Origin: Chamaelirium japonicum
Taxonomy: Eukaryota > Streptophyta > Magnoliopsida > Liliales > Melanthiaceae
Assembly: GCA_947650365.1 (NCBI GenBank)
Contig: OX393549.1
Coordinates: 82,744,819-82,808,818 of the forward strand
DNA: 64,000 bases
Direction: 5' to 3'
The notes beneath the pieces were generated by a model. It worked only from the letters and a program-made list of their open reading frames with translations. It was not told the origin of the DNA and did no database searches. Below are positions 12,001-22,516 of this stretch, in pieces (the stretch's first letter is position 1; the number at the start of each line of letters is the position of its first letter). The translations under genes and the position numbers were made by a program.

Positions 12001-12387
12001 CTGATGGTGTTTTTATACCTATTCCACCTTGCAAATCATGTATCATACGCTCCATGTCATCGCTATCGTCTGTATTAATATCATCATCATCGACTACTGT
12101 GTTTGTATTTTTACCGTGAGCTACCATAGGGACTACATCTAGTTTCTTACATTGTGAGAACCAACGAGTATAGATAGTATCAATACCACACATTACCATA
12201 TCAACCTTATATTCCTTTCAAACCTTCCTAGACATCATTCCGTAGTCTATAAAGAGACACACAATTTTTTCATCAAGCGGTGCAAGATGCTCAAATGCAA
12301 AATCCAGAATTTTTTGACTTATTCTCTATACTCTTGACTCATCCGATTCAAATTACACATCCAACTCTTATCAATCAAAGACATCTT
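9050..12387 (-). pseudogene. TNP2-type CACTA transposase, degenerate
   Basis: Read on the - strand, family blocks appear in the right order but in shifting frames. (1) The N-terminal transposase-associated domain at 12387-12110 (DKSWM, then SQEYRE, DEKIVC, IDYGMM, MVAHG). (2) 12000-11870: AKQPLYLGYEKFSKLSF. (3) 11265-10939: the tnp2 core with YDKIDTSMNDCILY, CYMCG and SSKTAEHMRW. (4) 10860-10600: YNLPPWMFLKKPYIMLSLLI and NDIDVYLQPLIEEL. (5) 10330-10080: CDNVIGTLLNLDG and LGIRKSLHPQ. (6) 9927-9700: a DUF4218-like block (FPPSFFDVMVYLTIHL). (7) 9540-9300: a DUF4216-like block (DPFIIASQAEQIIYALD) and an acidic tail. A 0.5-kb repeat separates blocks 2 and 3. Stops such as the TAA near 12322 and frameshifts make it non-functional. 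Confidence 0.85.
11345..11865. repeat. Inverted and tandem AT-rich repeat built on ttcgtacgaa, between TNP2 blocks
   Basis: The 10-bp palindrome ttcgtacgaa and the neighbours actagcaattt, gatctatttcgta and tgaattag recur about every 60-120 bp. The left half (to about 11580) reads in one orientation, the right half mostly in the other, giving a large foldback. It separates two conserved TNP2 blocks and may occupy an intron. Confidence 0.75.
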
Positions 12388-12524
12388 AGCCTATCTGGCC
12401 AAACATACACCTGCAATAATTTCAAACCATGTCTATGAGACTCTACCCCAACTACACCAGTTATCTAAGTATTTGGGTGGATTCATATGAAGTATGGAGC
12501 ATTGCCCTAACTCTAAATGGTTCA

Positions 12525-12960
12525 AAGGGACCCAAGGTCTGACTTCTTTTGGAAATAGAAAAATGATAATAACTTCTGCCCAATTTTAGTTAATAGAGTT
12601 AGGTCCCAGACCCGAAGGCTAGTTATCAGCTGTAGCAAGCTACTACATTCATTAAAATCTACAAGGTTAGGATTTTGTGGTAAGTTCACTTGTAGATTGT
12701 GAAAGAATAGCATTATGCGATATTCTCTCTCACACTCTCTCCTTCAATCAATCATTCTCTCAGTACTCTCAATCTCACTTTCATACTCCAAATTATTCAA
12801 ATAGACCAAAAACCTGACTCCTTTTGGAACTGGAAAAATGGAGATAGCTTCCGCCCAATTTTAGTTAATGGGGTTAGGTCCCAGACCAGTAGGTCGATCA
12901 TCGGCTGTGGCAAGTCACACCAGTCCTTAGAATCTACAAGGTCTTAAACGATTTTAGGAT
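12525..12960. repeat. Two diverged tandem copies, period about 275 bp
   Basis: The block gcccaattttagttaat, followed by gttaggtcccagacc and aatctacaagg, occurs at 12578 and again at 12853. It is non-coding and lies in the leader of CACTA-2. Confidence 0.75.
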
Positions 12961-13009
12961 TTCATGGAAAGTCCACATATAGAGAATTAGGATTTTATGG
13001 TAAACCTAT

Positions 13010-13320
13010 ACCTAAATCTAACTCTAACCACTAACCCTAAAACCTAACCCTAACCAGTCACAAAGGTTTCTGAATTTCTCAAAAAAACTTCGAATATTCA
13101 CCTAACCCTAACATAAACCCTAAATCTAAACCTAATCTAAACCCTAAGTCTAATCCTAAACTAAACCTAAACCTAACCCTAACCCTAACCTTAATCCTCA
13201 CCTAAACCCAAACCCAAACCCTAACCTAAACACTAAACCTAACCGTAATCCAAAAACTAAACCCTAAACCCTAACCTAAACCTTAACCTAACCTAAACCC
13301 TAACATAAACCCTAACCCTT
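13010..13320. repeat. Degenerate telomere-like repeats (CCCTAAA/CCCTAA variants)
   Basis: About 300 bp consists of aaaccctaaccct-type heptamers and hexamers with many variants (cctaaacc, ctaatc, cccaaaccc). The plant telomere unit is CCCTAAA. Here the register is irregular and the tract is flanked by CACTA leader sequence, so it is an interstitial telomere-like tract, not a chromosome end. Confidence 0.85.
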
Positions 13321-13374
13321 GTCTGTCCTTTTGAGAGATGACTTTTAGTTGCAGGACACGTTAATTTCAAAATA

Positions 13375-13915
13375 TAGCTCAAGTCCCTCCCTACAAATAT
13401 ATACACTTTCTGAAGACGAATGTATACTCTTTCTAAAACGAATGCATACACTTTCTGAAGATGAATATATACTCTTTTTGAAGATGAATGTATACTTGTA
13501 GAGACCTTAGCTAATATAGCAAATTAAGGTGTCCTAAGGCTAATATTGCAAAATAGTTAAGGACCTATACCTAATTTGCTATATAGGGAAGTTTGAAATA
13601 AATCCTTTTTGAGAGATGACTTTTACTTGCAGGACACGTTAATTTTAAAATATATATCTCAAGTGATCCCTCCTGACGAATATATACTCTTTTTTAATAC
13701 AAATGTGTACTCTTTCTAAAAAAATGTATACTAGATGAATTATGGTGTTCTACAGCTAATATTATGCTTCCTTCCGATGAATAACAATAGCTCAAGTCCC
13801 TCCCGATGAATAATAATAGCTCAAGTCCCTCCCAACGAATAAAAATATAGCTCAAGTCCCTCCCGACGAATAATAATAGATGAATTATGGTGTTCTGCAG
13901 CTAATATTGCAAAAT
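13375..13915. repeat. Two interleaved minisatellites in the CACTA-2 leader
   Basis: The first unit is about 25 bp (gaatgtatactctttctgaa), with copies from 13400 to 13500 and again near 13685-13730. The second is about 30 bp (agctcaagtccctcccgacg), with four copies between 13785 and 13880. The phrase ttgagagatgacttttagttgcaggacacg also occurs twice (13330 and 13608). Confidence 0.75.
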
Positions 13916-14213
13916 AGTTAAACCCCTCCCCCCCCCCAACTCCGATCTTCCTCTACGACTCCATCCTTCTCTCCTCCTCCTAGACTCCTCTTTAACTTCC
14001 TCCCCCTTTGATTCCCCCCTAGTAGCTCCCTTTGTGCCCTAGCGGCTGGCCATGGCCGACAGCTGCTGCACCGATAGCTAGGGCACAAAAGGAGCACTGC
14101 AAGGGGGCGGGGCAAATCAGAGAGGAAGAAAGAGAGGAAGGAGAGGAGGAGAAGGGGACTCACCAGAGAGGGAGGGCGATTCAGAACCAACAGGGGGGGG
14201 GGGTTCAAGATTC
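13916..14213. other. C/T-rich then A/G-rich tract with hairpin; no gene
   Basis: A pyrimidine-rich left half and purine-rich right half surround a hairpin near 14028-14094, where gctccctttgtgccctag is answered by ctagggcacaaaaggagc. Open frames here are low-complexity artefacts of the composition. Confidence 0.5.
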
Positions 14214-14631
14214 CTAAATATAATTTTACCCTTTTATCCCGACAAAAATTTTAATAGTCGTCGACATAATATAGTTTTAGCGATGAGTGAGATAATATCC
14301 GTTAGTTTAAATCAATGTTTAATAGCGACGGGTGAACTATTATCTATCGGTAAATAAATAAAGACAATAAATAAATAAATAAATAAAAATATCGATAAAT
14401 ACCTGATTACCTGTTGATAATATAATATTTTCCTGACGGTAAGTACTATTACTATTTGTAAATTATTTATACCGACGAATAATAATGACCCATCGGTATT
14501 AAATATCCAAAAAATAATCAAAAAATTAAATATTATATACCTACGGCTAGATATAAATCCGTCAGTATTCATAGTACTTATACCAACAGAACATAATATT
14601 ATCGTCGGCAATAAACATCTTTTTTGTAGTG
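14214..14631. repeat. CACTA-2 subterminal repeats and terminus
   Basis: Motifs of the type taccgacgaataata and ccgtcagtatt recur in both orientations and end with gtcggcaataaacatc and ttttttgtagtg at 14631. Composition and motif match the 7565-7993 end of CACTA-1. Confidence 0.75.
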
Positions 14632-14918
14632 TCTCCTATTTATAGGCACACATTCATATCCGACTTGGAAAAGGAATCCCACATGAAAACACAGGCTGAA
14701 TCGCCTGACTCGCGTTTTGCAAGAGTCGATCGTGCACACGACTTGGGAAGATCGTGCGCTCGATCTACCGGTGCAAGTTGTATGCACGACCTGGGATAGT
14801 CGTGCACACAAACTTCCTGGCAGACCCATCTTTCGCCCCTTGTGCTCTATCTTTCGCCGTTTCTTCGCGCATGAGCCTTAAAATTGTATGTGACTTAATT
14901 AGGGCCACATCTTCAACA
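14632..14918 (-). repeat. 3' LTR of element B, truncated by CACTA-2
   Basis: The sequence aligns with 26490-26780: both carry ctat.tttataggca, tatccgactt, a run of short cgtgc.cacgac.tggg repeats, cttcct.gcagacccat and ggccacatcttcaaca. The missing part should lie left of CACTA-2, outside the window. Confidence 0.75.
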
Positions 14919-16054
14919 ATCTCCACCTTAGGTTCAAACAAGACATGAACACCTCCTCGAATATGAACTCCATCTCTTTATTCCGTAAATCCATCTCCTG
15001 ATCGTCGTTGCCACCTTTGCCACCATACCGGGAGCTCAATCACTAAACTTTGTGATTACCCAAGTCTTTTGATTTGCCCCACCTCTAACTCATCCTTGCC
15101 CCTGAGTGTGCTCCATCTATACCCTTGTTCTTCACCGAACACCGTGTATATACCACCTCTCTTTTGGCTAATAGGCCTCCACTTGAAACCCTCTTTATAA
15201 TCATGGATGTTCCTTCCATCGCCTGTCGACGATCTTGCCGTAAACCATGACCTTTGTTGTGCTTTGCGATGTTGCCTGCGCCCATTGCTCTCAAACTATC
15301 ACCCGTCTATCAACACTCGAACATTTTTCACACCCTGCTACACTGTAGATGTGCCTGCGGCTGAGTTTGCCACCACCACGATCGTTGTCGCCTTTTTTCC
15401 ACCGTCCGCCGATAGCCACCACACCCTGCTAGATCGTAGGTGTGCGTGTGGCTATACCTACTACCACCGCACCCGTTAGCGCCCATATTACCTATCGACA
15501 ATCCACACATATGCCCGTCGGTACCTCAACCAGTCACTCATCGGCAACCCATATTAGTCCGCTCGTCGGCGACTGAACATGATATCGTTGGTGACTCCTT
15601 ATGCCATCGAGGTGCTCGCTCTCAATCCGGCACCAACACGTACCGTGCCATCACAATTTATCGCCGCGATCCATCGAGCCGGGAGTAGATGCCTAGACCA
15701 TACCCTCCTCTCAGCCTTACCTATGGTATCTCGATCCACTATGAGGGAGGAGGTGCTCGACTACAACCAACCCTCGAAGTCTCCTCCGAAGACCCAAACA
15801 ACCCAAGGAGAGAAATTAAAGCAATAGATTGTGTCTCTCTTCGCTGTGCCCTTTGCCTAGAGCATTGACTGTCATAGCAACAAGCCCCCAGGGGGGAAGG
15901 TGCTATACCACAACCTCCCCCCCGGGCCTTCGGCTTCCTTCTTAGGTCTGCTTCCGGGTTCCTCCGTCGCACCACGTGTCACATGTGTGTCACGTCCCCT
16001 TGCTCGGTCTTTGTTGTTTTACGCCATCGAACTAGATCCCCTCAAATCACCAAC
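14919..16054 (-). other. Internal region of element B, no recognisable protein
   Basis: It starts with the reversed polypurine tract atctccacctta. The rest is moderately GC-rich, with short open frames on both strands (for example near 15207-15479 and 15739-15975), none resembling gag, protease, integrase or RT. This fits a non-autonomous element moved by another element's proteins. Confidence 0.6.
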
Positions 16055-16175
16055 AAGAAGCTCTGATATCAATTTGTTGTATTCATCCCGAACCTTAGCT
16101 CTAATACCAATTTGTTAGTATAACCCCGAACCTTAGCTCTGATACCAATTTGTTGGTATTACTCTGATACCAATT
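16055..16175 (-). repeat. Four tandem copies of the primer-binding module of element B
   Basis: The reversed tRNA-Met primer site occurs four times: gctctgatatcaatttgtt, gctctaataccaatttgtt, gctctgataccaatttgtt and actctgataccaatttgtt. Copies two and three are followed by gtataa or gtatta and preceded by cccgaacctta. Each module thus contains a primer site plus the first bases of the LTR. The last directly adjoins the LTR at 16176. Confidence 0.8.
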
Positions 16176-16532
16176 TGTTACGATCCGAGGCCATCACGCA
16201 GTGGAACACGACGTGCGTAGAACCACCACAGTGAAGACGCCACTGACAAATGACGATTAACGGATTCACTAGTATGGAAAAACCTGAGTACACGTTTGTT
16301 TGTCTTTTATACAATTTCTCACACACCCAATAAAAAGATACCTCCCACAAGAGAATAGATCTCGCATCCCTACACTGTGGAAAAACCTGAGTAGATGTGT
16401 GTCTATCTCTTACAATCCCTCACACACCCAACAAATAGATACCACCCACAAAAGAATAAATCCCGTAGCCCTACACCATAAAGAACATCAAAGAAAACCC
16501 TCCCCAAATCCTTCGGTCTCAAATGGATTTCC
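16176..16532 (-). repeat. 5' LTR of element B, part left of the copia A insertion
   Basis: It begins tgttacgatccgagg right after a reversed primer site and runs into tttcc, the 5-bp target duplication of copia A. It contains two diverged ~120-bp copies of 'ggaaaaacctgagta…ccacaagagaata' (near 16275 and 16378). Confidence 0.65.
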
Positions 16533-18670
16533 TGTTTGAAAAATCCTATGATAGAGGCCCGCAACGGAAGTGATTTGTCGGTCAAAAGACTGTGCATGGT
16601 GTACGTTACACGATAAAACTTTTACGAAACTAATGTGCATGCACGTATATGCATGTGAGACGAACGCTCTAAGGTCATTCTAGCGAATCGAATGTCTAGC
16701 ATGCATGCAATCTTCGATCTTCACCCGATCTCACATGTTATACAACCTCGGACTTTATTTTTAATCGTGAAGGATTGGTTTCTTTGTCGATGGAGATGGA
16801 ATAATTCCCATGAAGAAAAACGAGGATATACGAGAGGATGAAGTCTTGATGTTCACCCAATCTCACACGTTGTACAGAATGTCATTCCTGGATCTCTAAG
16901 TGCCTCCGATGAATGACTCTTCTCCGTCTTTGATTCAACGTGCAAGGAAAAAGATAAAGTCCGAGGTTTTATACACAAGGAGATGAGAGATGAGAGAGAG
17001 TGCTCGGGAAGGGGGGTGTTCAGCCAAGCGTGCATCAAGAAGAGAGAGGCCGGCCCCCCTTCTCCTTATACTCATATAGGGGCCGGTCCCTTTGCATATC
17101 CTAGAAGCTAAGGCCAGCCCTAACTTGTCTCTATCTCCCCCTTTTGCGTATGAGCATAAGTCAGCCCCCTTTGACCCATGTGGTCGGCCCCTACTTGGTC
17201 AAGAACTCCCATACCCAGCCCCCACCTCTTTAAAGTTTGCAATCGCAAACCCTAGAATCTAGGGGGGGCGGCCATGCCTTGTGTCTCCATGAAGAGAGCG
17301 GCTACACTAGTGTGTGGTGGTGCCCTTGGTTTCCCAAGGCACCCCCAAGCCTCTAGTTGGTTGCCCCTCGCATTGGGAACACGCATGACGTACCCGAGTG
17401 ACTTATGACTAGTAATCTCACTATTACTGGGGTGCCCTCAGTGAAGACCTAGGGTGCCCCTAGTAAAGTCACCTAATCAATTCGCAACATACACCTGTGC
17501 ATCGTACCTACATAGCAAACTTCACTAAGGTTAGGGATTGACCACGTGTATTTCTACACTACTCTGGATCTATATCCCAGTGCACACACGCATATACGCA
17601 ACTACCATGCACTAGTGTGAAGCACACACGGAGCGTATTAGACTTGGACTATTTACTTCCTCTTATTGCGTCTTATGAATCAAGGAGATGATTCGAGAAC
17701 CGTACAAGGTATGGATAAGGTGGAACCTTCAGGGATCAGGGTTCACAGCTTCCAACTTGGACTCGGTCGACACACTACCCAAGTGTACCATCGACCTTCT
17801 GAGTCCGAGTTAACCTCCGTAGCCACCCAGAGTGCGACACAGGCTGCACTCTATTCCCCTGGACTTACTATGTTCTCTCGCATACCCCTGCTCTACTTAG
17901 TAGTGGTAAACTCGTTGTCCCTCCACTTAGTGCCATGAGTCAAATCGAGCGGTAGAGAACACCATCAGACTTGAGCACTTATATGACTTGGTTCCTTCCA
18001 GGTTGCATATACTTCGTACCCATTGATTACCCCATCGAGTAATTGAGCACGGTTAACAGTCTAACTGATGACCACCAAGCCTGGATTTGGTATGGCGTAA
18101 GTTACACCAGGGAACGCACCTCCCGTTAGGGGTGTGGATAGCCTACATGAGCGGCATGCTGATACGACGCCAGCTGGGTAACCTAGTACACCGTAGTTTT
18201 GGATCACGTAACTAGATCCTCACACATTGGTGCGCCAAAGCACCACACAACTAATCAACCCACCAGACATAGTTTCTTAAGATTTTGGACCGTTTTATCC
18301 TAAGCAGAAATACGACTTAGTGCACCAGTGTCTTTTCACTAATCTGTGCACGGTGTTGGTTCTGTTCGACCATATATACTGTGCCTGGTGATGACCATGG
18401 TGAAGACTCTACAGGTACTGTCATCCATAATAGCTTATCATGATGAGGCGACCAACCTGATCATTACTGTGAACTGATTTATATATGTTACATGGGATCA
18501 ATCCACTTAGTCTTCAATTCAGTGAACTACCATGTAATCATGGCTCTCTGTTCTAATAAGAACACACAACTGTATTACGTACTAACATGCATCTCATAGA
18601 ATAACATTCATCCTTTATTATTATATCAAAACTTAAAGTTTTATAAGTTTAGAACATACCAATTCCAATA
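16533..18670 (-). repeat. 3' LTR of copia A
   Basis: It begins tgtttgaaaaatcct and ends ccaattccaata (original ca changed to ta). It aligns over its length with 24276-26395, for example ggtggtgcccttggtttcc in both copies. A shorter, opposite-strand relative is the solo LTR at 46375-48344. Confidence 0.85.
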
Positions 18671-18799
18671 ATCTCCTACTTGGTCTAGCGTAGCAAAACG
18701 GTTTCGACTCCCATTGCATCCATATATCGCTCGAATACCTTGGTAGGTATCGTATTTGTGAAAGGATCAACAACATTGTCTACAAATGCAATCTATGTC

Positions 18800-20289
18800 A
18801 CTACTACTCACCCTTGTTTTTGAAACTGCCAAATCAAGTAGAATTTGCGTTCGATATACTTCTCCTTCTGGTAGTGCCTTGGCTCCTTGGCTTGTGCAAC
18901 CGCTCCACTGTTATCGCAATAAAGCATAATAGGTAACTGGGCCTCTGGTATACATCCCAAGTCCATAAGGAATTTCTTGAGCCATACCGCCTGCTTGGTT
19001 GTCCGGCACGCTGCAACATACTTAGCCTTTGCAATAGAGTCCGTGGTGCACTTCTGCTTCACACTCTACCAACTAACCGATGCTCCTCATAATATGAACA
19101 CAAATCCTAATGTTGATTTCCTGGATTCCAAATCTGGCATAAAGTCAGAATTTGTATATCCAATCGATGTCAGTTCCTATGCACTGTAAAGCAACTCATA
19201 GTCCCTCGCCCGACGAAGATACCTGAGTATACACTTTACAAATGTCTAGTGAGTTGGACCCGGATTCGATTGAAACCGACCCATCATGCCTACTATGAAA
19301 CATATATCTGGTCTTGTATAATGCATATCATATATTAGGCTATCTACTGCCGAAACATAAGGTACCTTTTGTATTTATGCTCTCTCCTCATATATCTTAG
19401 GACCTTGATCCTTCGACAGTTTCACACCATGTCTAAATGGCACGAAACCCTTCTTGGAGTTTTGCATGTCAAATCTGACCATAACTTTATCTATGTACGT
19501 AGCCTGTGACAGTGAGAGAATCCTATCCTGACGTCCTCGTGTTACCTTGATCCCCAAAACATAACTCGTTTCACCTAGATCTTTTATATCAAACTGCGTT
19601 GACAACTAGACCTTTATCATTGACAATATTCCCATATCATTTCCAATGAGCAAAATATCATCTACATAAAGTATCAAATACACCACTGTAGTTTTGTCAC
19701 TTCTCTTATACATATATGGTTCATCCTCTTTTTGAGTAAATCTATACGACTGAATTATCTGATCAAAATGGATGTTCCAACTTCTAGATGCTTGTTTTAG
19801 TCCATAAATGAACTTTTGCAACTTGCACATTAGATATTTCTGACCCTCTGACTCAAAACCTAGTGGCTGCATCATATATATATCTTCTTTCAAATTTTCA
19901 TTGAGGAATGATGTCTTGACATCCATTTGTCAGATCTCCCAATTGTAATGGGCTACAATGGATAGAAGGATCCGAATAGACTTAATCATAGCTACCGGCA
20001 AGAAGGTTTTGTCAAAGTTGATTCTTTCTCTCTGGGTATAACCTTTGGCAACTAATCTAGCTTTGTAAGTCTCAACGGAACCATCGGATCCTCTCTTCTT
20101 TTTATACACCCACTTATACCCAATATGTTTAATATTGGATGATAGTGTAATAAGAGTCCAAACATCGTTATGGGACATTGATGCAATTTCTGCCTCTATG
20201 GCCTTTTGCCAGTCAGAGCTGTCAGAAGCTCTCACTGCCTCTTCGTAGCTCAGTGGATCATCTTCTTGACCCTCTGGATAAACTAACAA
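18800..20289 (-). pseudogene. Copia A reverse transcriptase and RNase H remnants
   Basis: From high to low coordinates: the RT start at 20289-19930 (DWQKAIEAEI, then YKWVYKKKRGSDG, YKARLVAKGYTQ), then 19926-19606 (MDVKTSFLNENL, YGLKQASRSWN and the catalytic YVDDILLIGND), then 19605-19375 (DIKDLGETSYVLGI), then after further stops the TRPDICF region and RNase H at 19062-18808 (KQAVWLKKFLMDLG, LYCDNSGAVA). At least three stops and frame changes interrupt the reading, so no functional polymerase is made. Confidence 0.85.
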
Positions 20290-21350
20290 AGTTTCTCCAT
20301 CGTATCTATCAGGAGCTCTGATGTTTCTCCTATGCGACGAGGTGGTGGTGGTGGTACAGAGCGATTAGGTGCTATAGTGTCTTGTGCATTAGTGTCTGAG
20401 GTGTCAGCTCCCACTATGTTTTTGGATGTGCACTCTCTATTAGTACCCAGTAGTTCATCTAGGATCACCTTACTAATAGGCTTGTAGTCCATAATATAGT
20501 CCTGCTCTAGGAATATGGCATTCATGCAAATGATTACCTTCTTGTCCTCAGGATCATAAAATAGTCCACCTTTGATCTCCTTGGGATACCCTACAAACAG
20601 ACATACTTTGGACTTCAGCTCCATCTTATCCCTTTTATCGTTCCGCACATGTGTAGGACATCCCTATATTCTGAAATGATGTAGTATTAGCTTTTGCCTT
20701 GACCACATTTCTCTAGGGGTTTAAGGTACTGACTTAGACTGAACATAGTTCAAAATATATACTGTTATTTGTAAGGTGTATCCCCAAAAGGTCATTGGTA
20801 AACTGACGTAACTCATTATACTGCGAACCATGCCTCACAAGGTTCGATTCCTTCTCTCAAAAACTCCATTTTGTTGTGGGGTCCCTAGAGTAGTTAACTG
20901 GGATATGATCTCGTGCCCCACCAAATACCCAAGGAACTCGTCAGATAGGTACTTACTACTTCGAACAGATCGAAGGGTTTTAATATATTTGCATATCTAC
21001 TTTTCTACTTCATCCATGAACTCTTTGAAGGATTCTGACTTCCGATGCATCAGGGTAACCATATCTTGAGTAGTCATTAGTGAAAGTGATGAAGTACTTA
21101 TGGCCTTCTATTGCATTGACGCTCATGGGTCCACATACATCTATATGGATTAACTCCAATACTTTAGTGGCTTTTACTCCCTTATATTTAAAAGCCCTCT
21201 TGGTCATTTTGACTTCTAGATAGGTTTCACAGGTGAAAAGGGTCTCCGAGGAATCTGTTTCCAGAAGCCCGGCCTTCACCATTCTATGGATTCACTCTAA
21301 GGCAATATACCCAAGACGTAAGTGCCACAATTAGGTTAAATTTTTTGAAG
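20290..21350 (-). pseudogene. Copia A integrase remnants
   Basis: At 21330-21010 a GAG-pre-integrase and early integrase region is seen (LWHLRLGY, then KVLELIHIDVCGPMSV, then YFITFTNDYSRYGY). At 20700-20290 the integrase C-terminal part follows (KSKVCLFVGYPKEIKGGLFYD, a conserved copia block, split by an earlier stop). The central part with the remaining acidic catalytic residues is out of frame or decayed. Confidence 0.75.
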
Positions 21351-22516
21351 AGTTCTTACGCTTAGATGAATTAACATGAAATACTGAAGTCATTGTATTT
21401 TCTCTTTCAAAAATAGGATTAACAACATAGAGATTATTCTGAACCATTCCTCTTAATATAAAAGTTTTATTCAACTTAAACAATAAACCAGAAGCATCAA
21501 AATAAACTGAATAACGTTTATTAATCAAAGAGGAAACATAAATCAAGTTTTGTCTTAAGGACGGTATATAAAAAATATCTCTAAGTATCATAGTCTTATT
21601 ATTTAAAAAACTAAGAATAATATCTCCAATGGCTTCAGCAGCTGCCACAGCTTCAGTTCCTATGCTTAAGATCATCTCTCCATCAAGCAACCTTCTACTT
21701 TCCCGATACCCCTAAAGAGAGTTACATGCATGGTTAGCAGATCCAGAATCCACAATCCAACTAGCAAAAGAACTGTTACTTGAAAGAAATGATTCAATAA
21801 TGTAAAGTTATGATTTACCTTCTCTGGCATTTTGAGGCTTCTTGTAGTCCTTCTTCCAATGGCCCTTCTTGCTACACTGGAAGTACTTGATGCCCGACTT
21901 CCTTGAATCACTGGATTCAGAGATCCCTACAGAGTTATGCATATGTGCCGACTTAGATTTCTTCTTATGTTTCTTGCTCCGTATTTGTCATTGCCAACTT
22001 GTTCAGATTGAAGTTAGTGATAAAGATTTTAAAGGCTCCAGACAGAGATGAGAGGTAGATGTTCGTCATCACCTCGCCCTCTAGCATAATATTCATGGAT
22101 GCTAGTTCATTCTGAAACCCAAATATTTTCAACATGTGTTCCCGAACCAGCGTCCCCTCGGATATCTTAGTGCCGACGAGTTTCTTGATGGTGAGGTATT
22201 GTGTAACATGATTATGCCCCTCAAATATCTTCTTCAGGTATAATATTATATCAGAAGCATCGGGCATATCCTTGACTTGTTTCTACAGAGTTTTCTGCAA
22301 GGATGTTATTATATAGCACTTACACATTTCATTAGATTTCTTCCAGTCAGTGAATACCTTCAACTGTGCCTCTGTGATATTGGGTCCCGGTAAGTCTAGC
22401 TCAGGGTCATTAAAGGCTGCCATGTGTTTACCAATCCTTAAGACCGGGTAAAGATTATGCTTCCAGTCCTTATAGTTGGGACCGGTACGTTTATGGTCAT
22501 TTAGGATAGCGGGCAT
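21351..22516 (-). pseudogene. Copia A gag and protease remnants
   Basis: Gag spans 22516-21900 (NYKDWKHNLYPVLRIGKHM, then VTQYLTIKKLVGTKISEGTL). Its zinc knuckle near 21880-21830 reads YFQCSKKGHWKKDY: the GHW core stays, but the first and last cysteines of the usual CX2CX4HX4C are lost. The protease follows at about 21770 with WIVDSGSANHACN, retaining the D-S-G active site, then the GDIILSF, LRDIFYIPSLRQNL region. Stops and frameshifts separate the pieces. Confidence 0.75.

Larger units (their letters stand above)
7994..14631 (-). mobile_element. CACTA-2: degenerate CACTA transposon on the - strand
   Basis: On the - strand the element starts at 14631 with cactacaaaaaagatg, followed by subterminal motifs, a long non-coding leader, a TNP2 transposase (12387 down to about 9050) and a further broken exon set (8890 to 7994). 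No matching left terminus is present before CACTA-1 begins, and an apparent exon stops exactly at 7994, so the rest of CACTA-2 probably lies beyond the left window edge, split by CACTA-1. The triplet after its terminus is tct. The flanking DNA is the LTR of element B. Confidence 0.7.

Noticed and set aside
13010..13320. True chromosome end
   Set aside because: The repeats are degenerate, short and flanked on both sides by transposon sequence.
15739..15975. Protein gene in the internal part of element B
   Set aside because: Short Arg/Gly/Pro-rich frame without start context or homology features.
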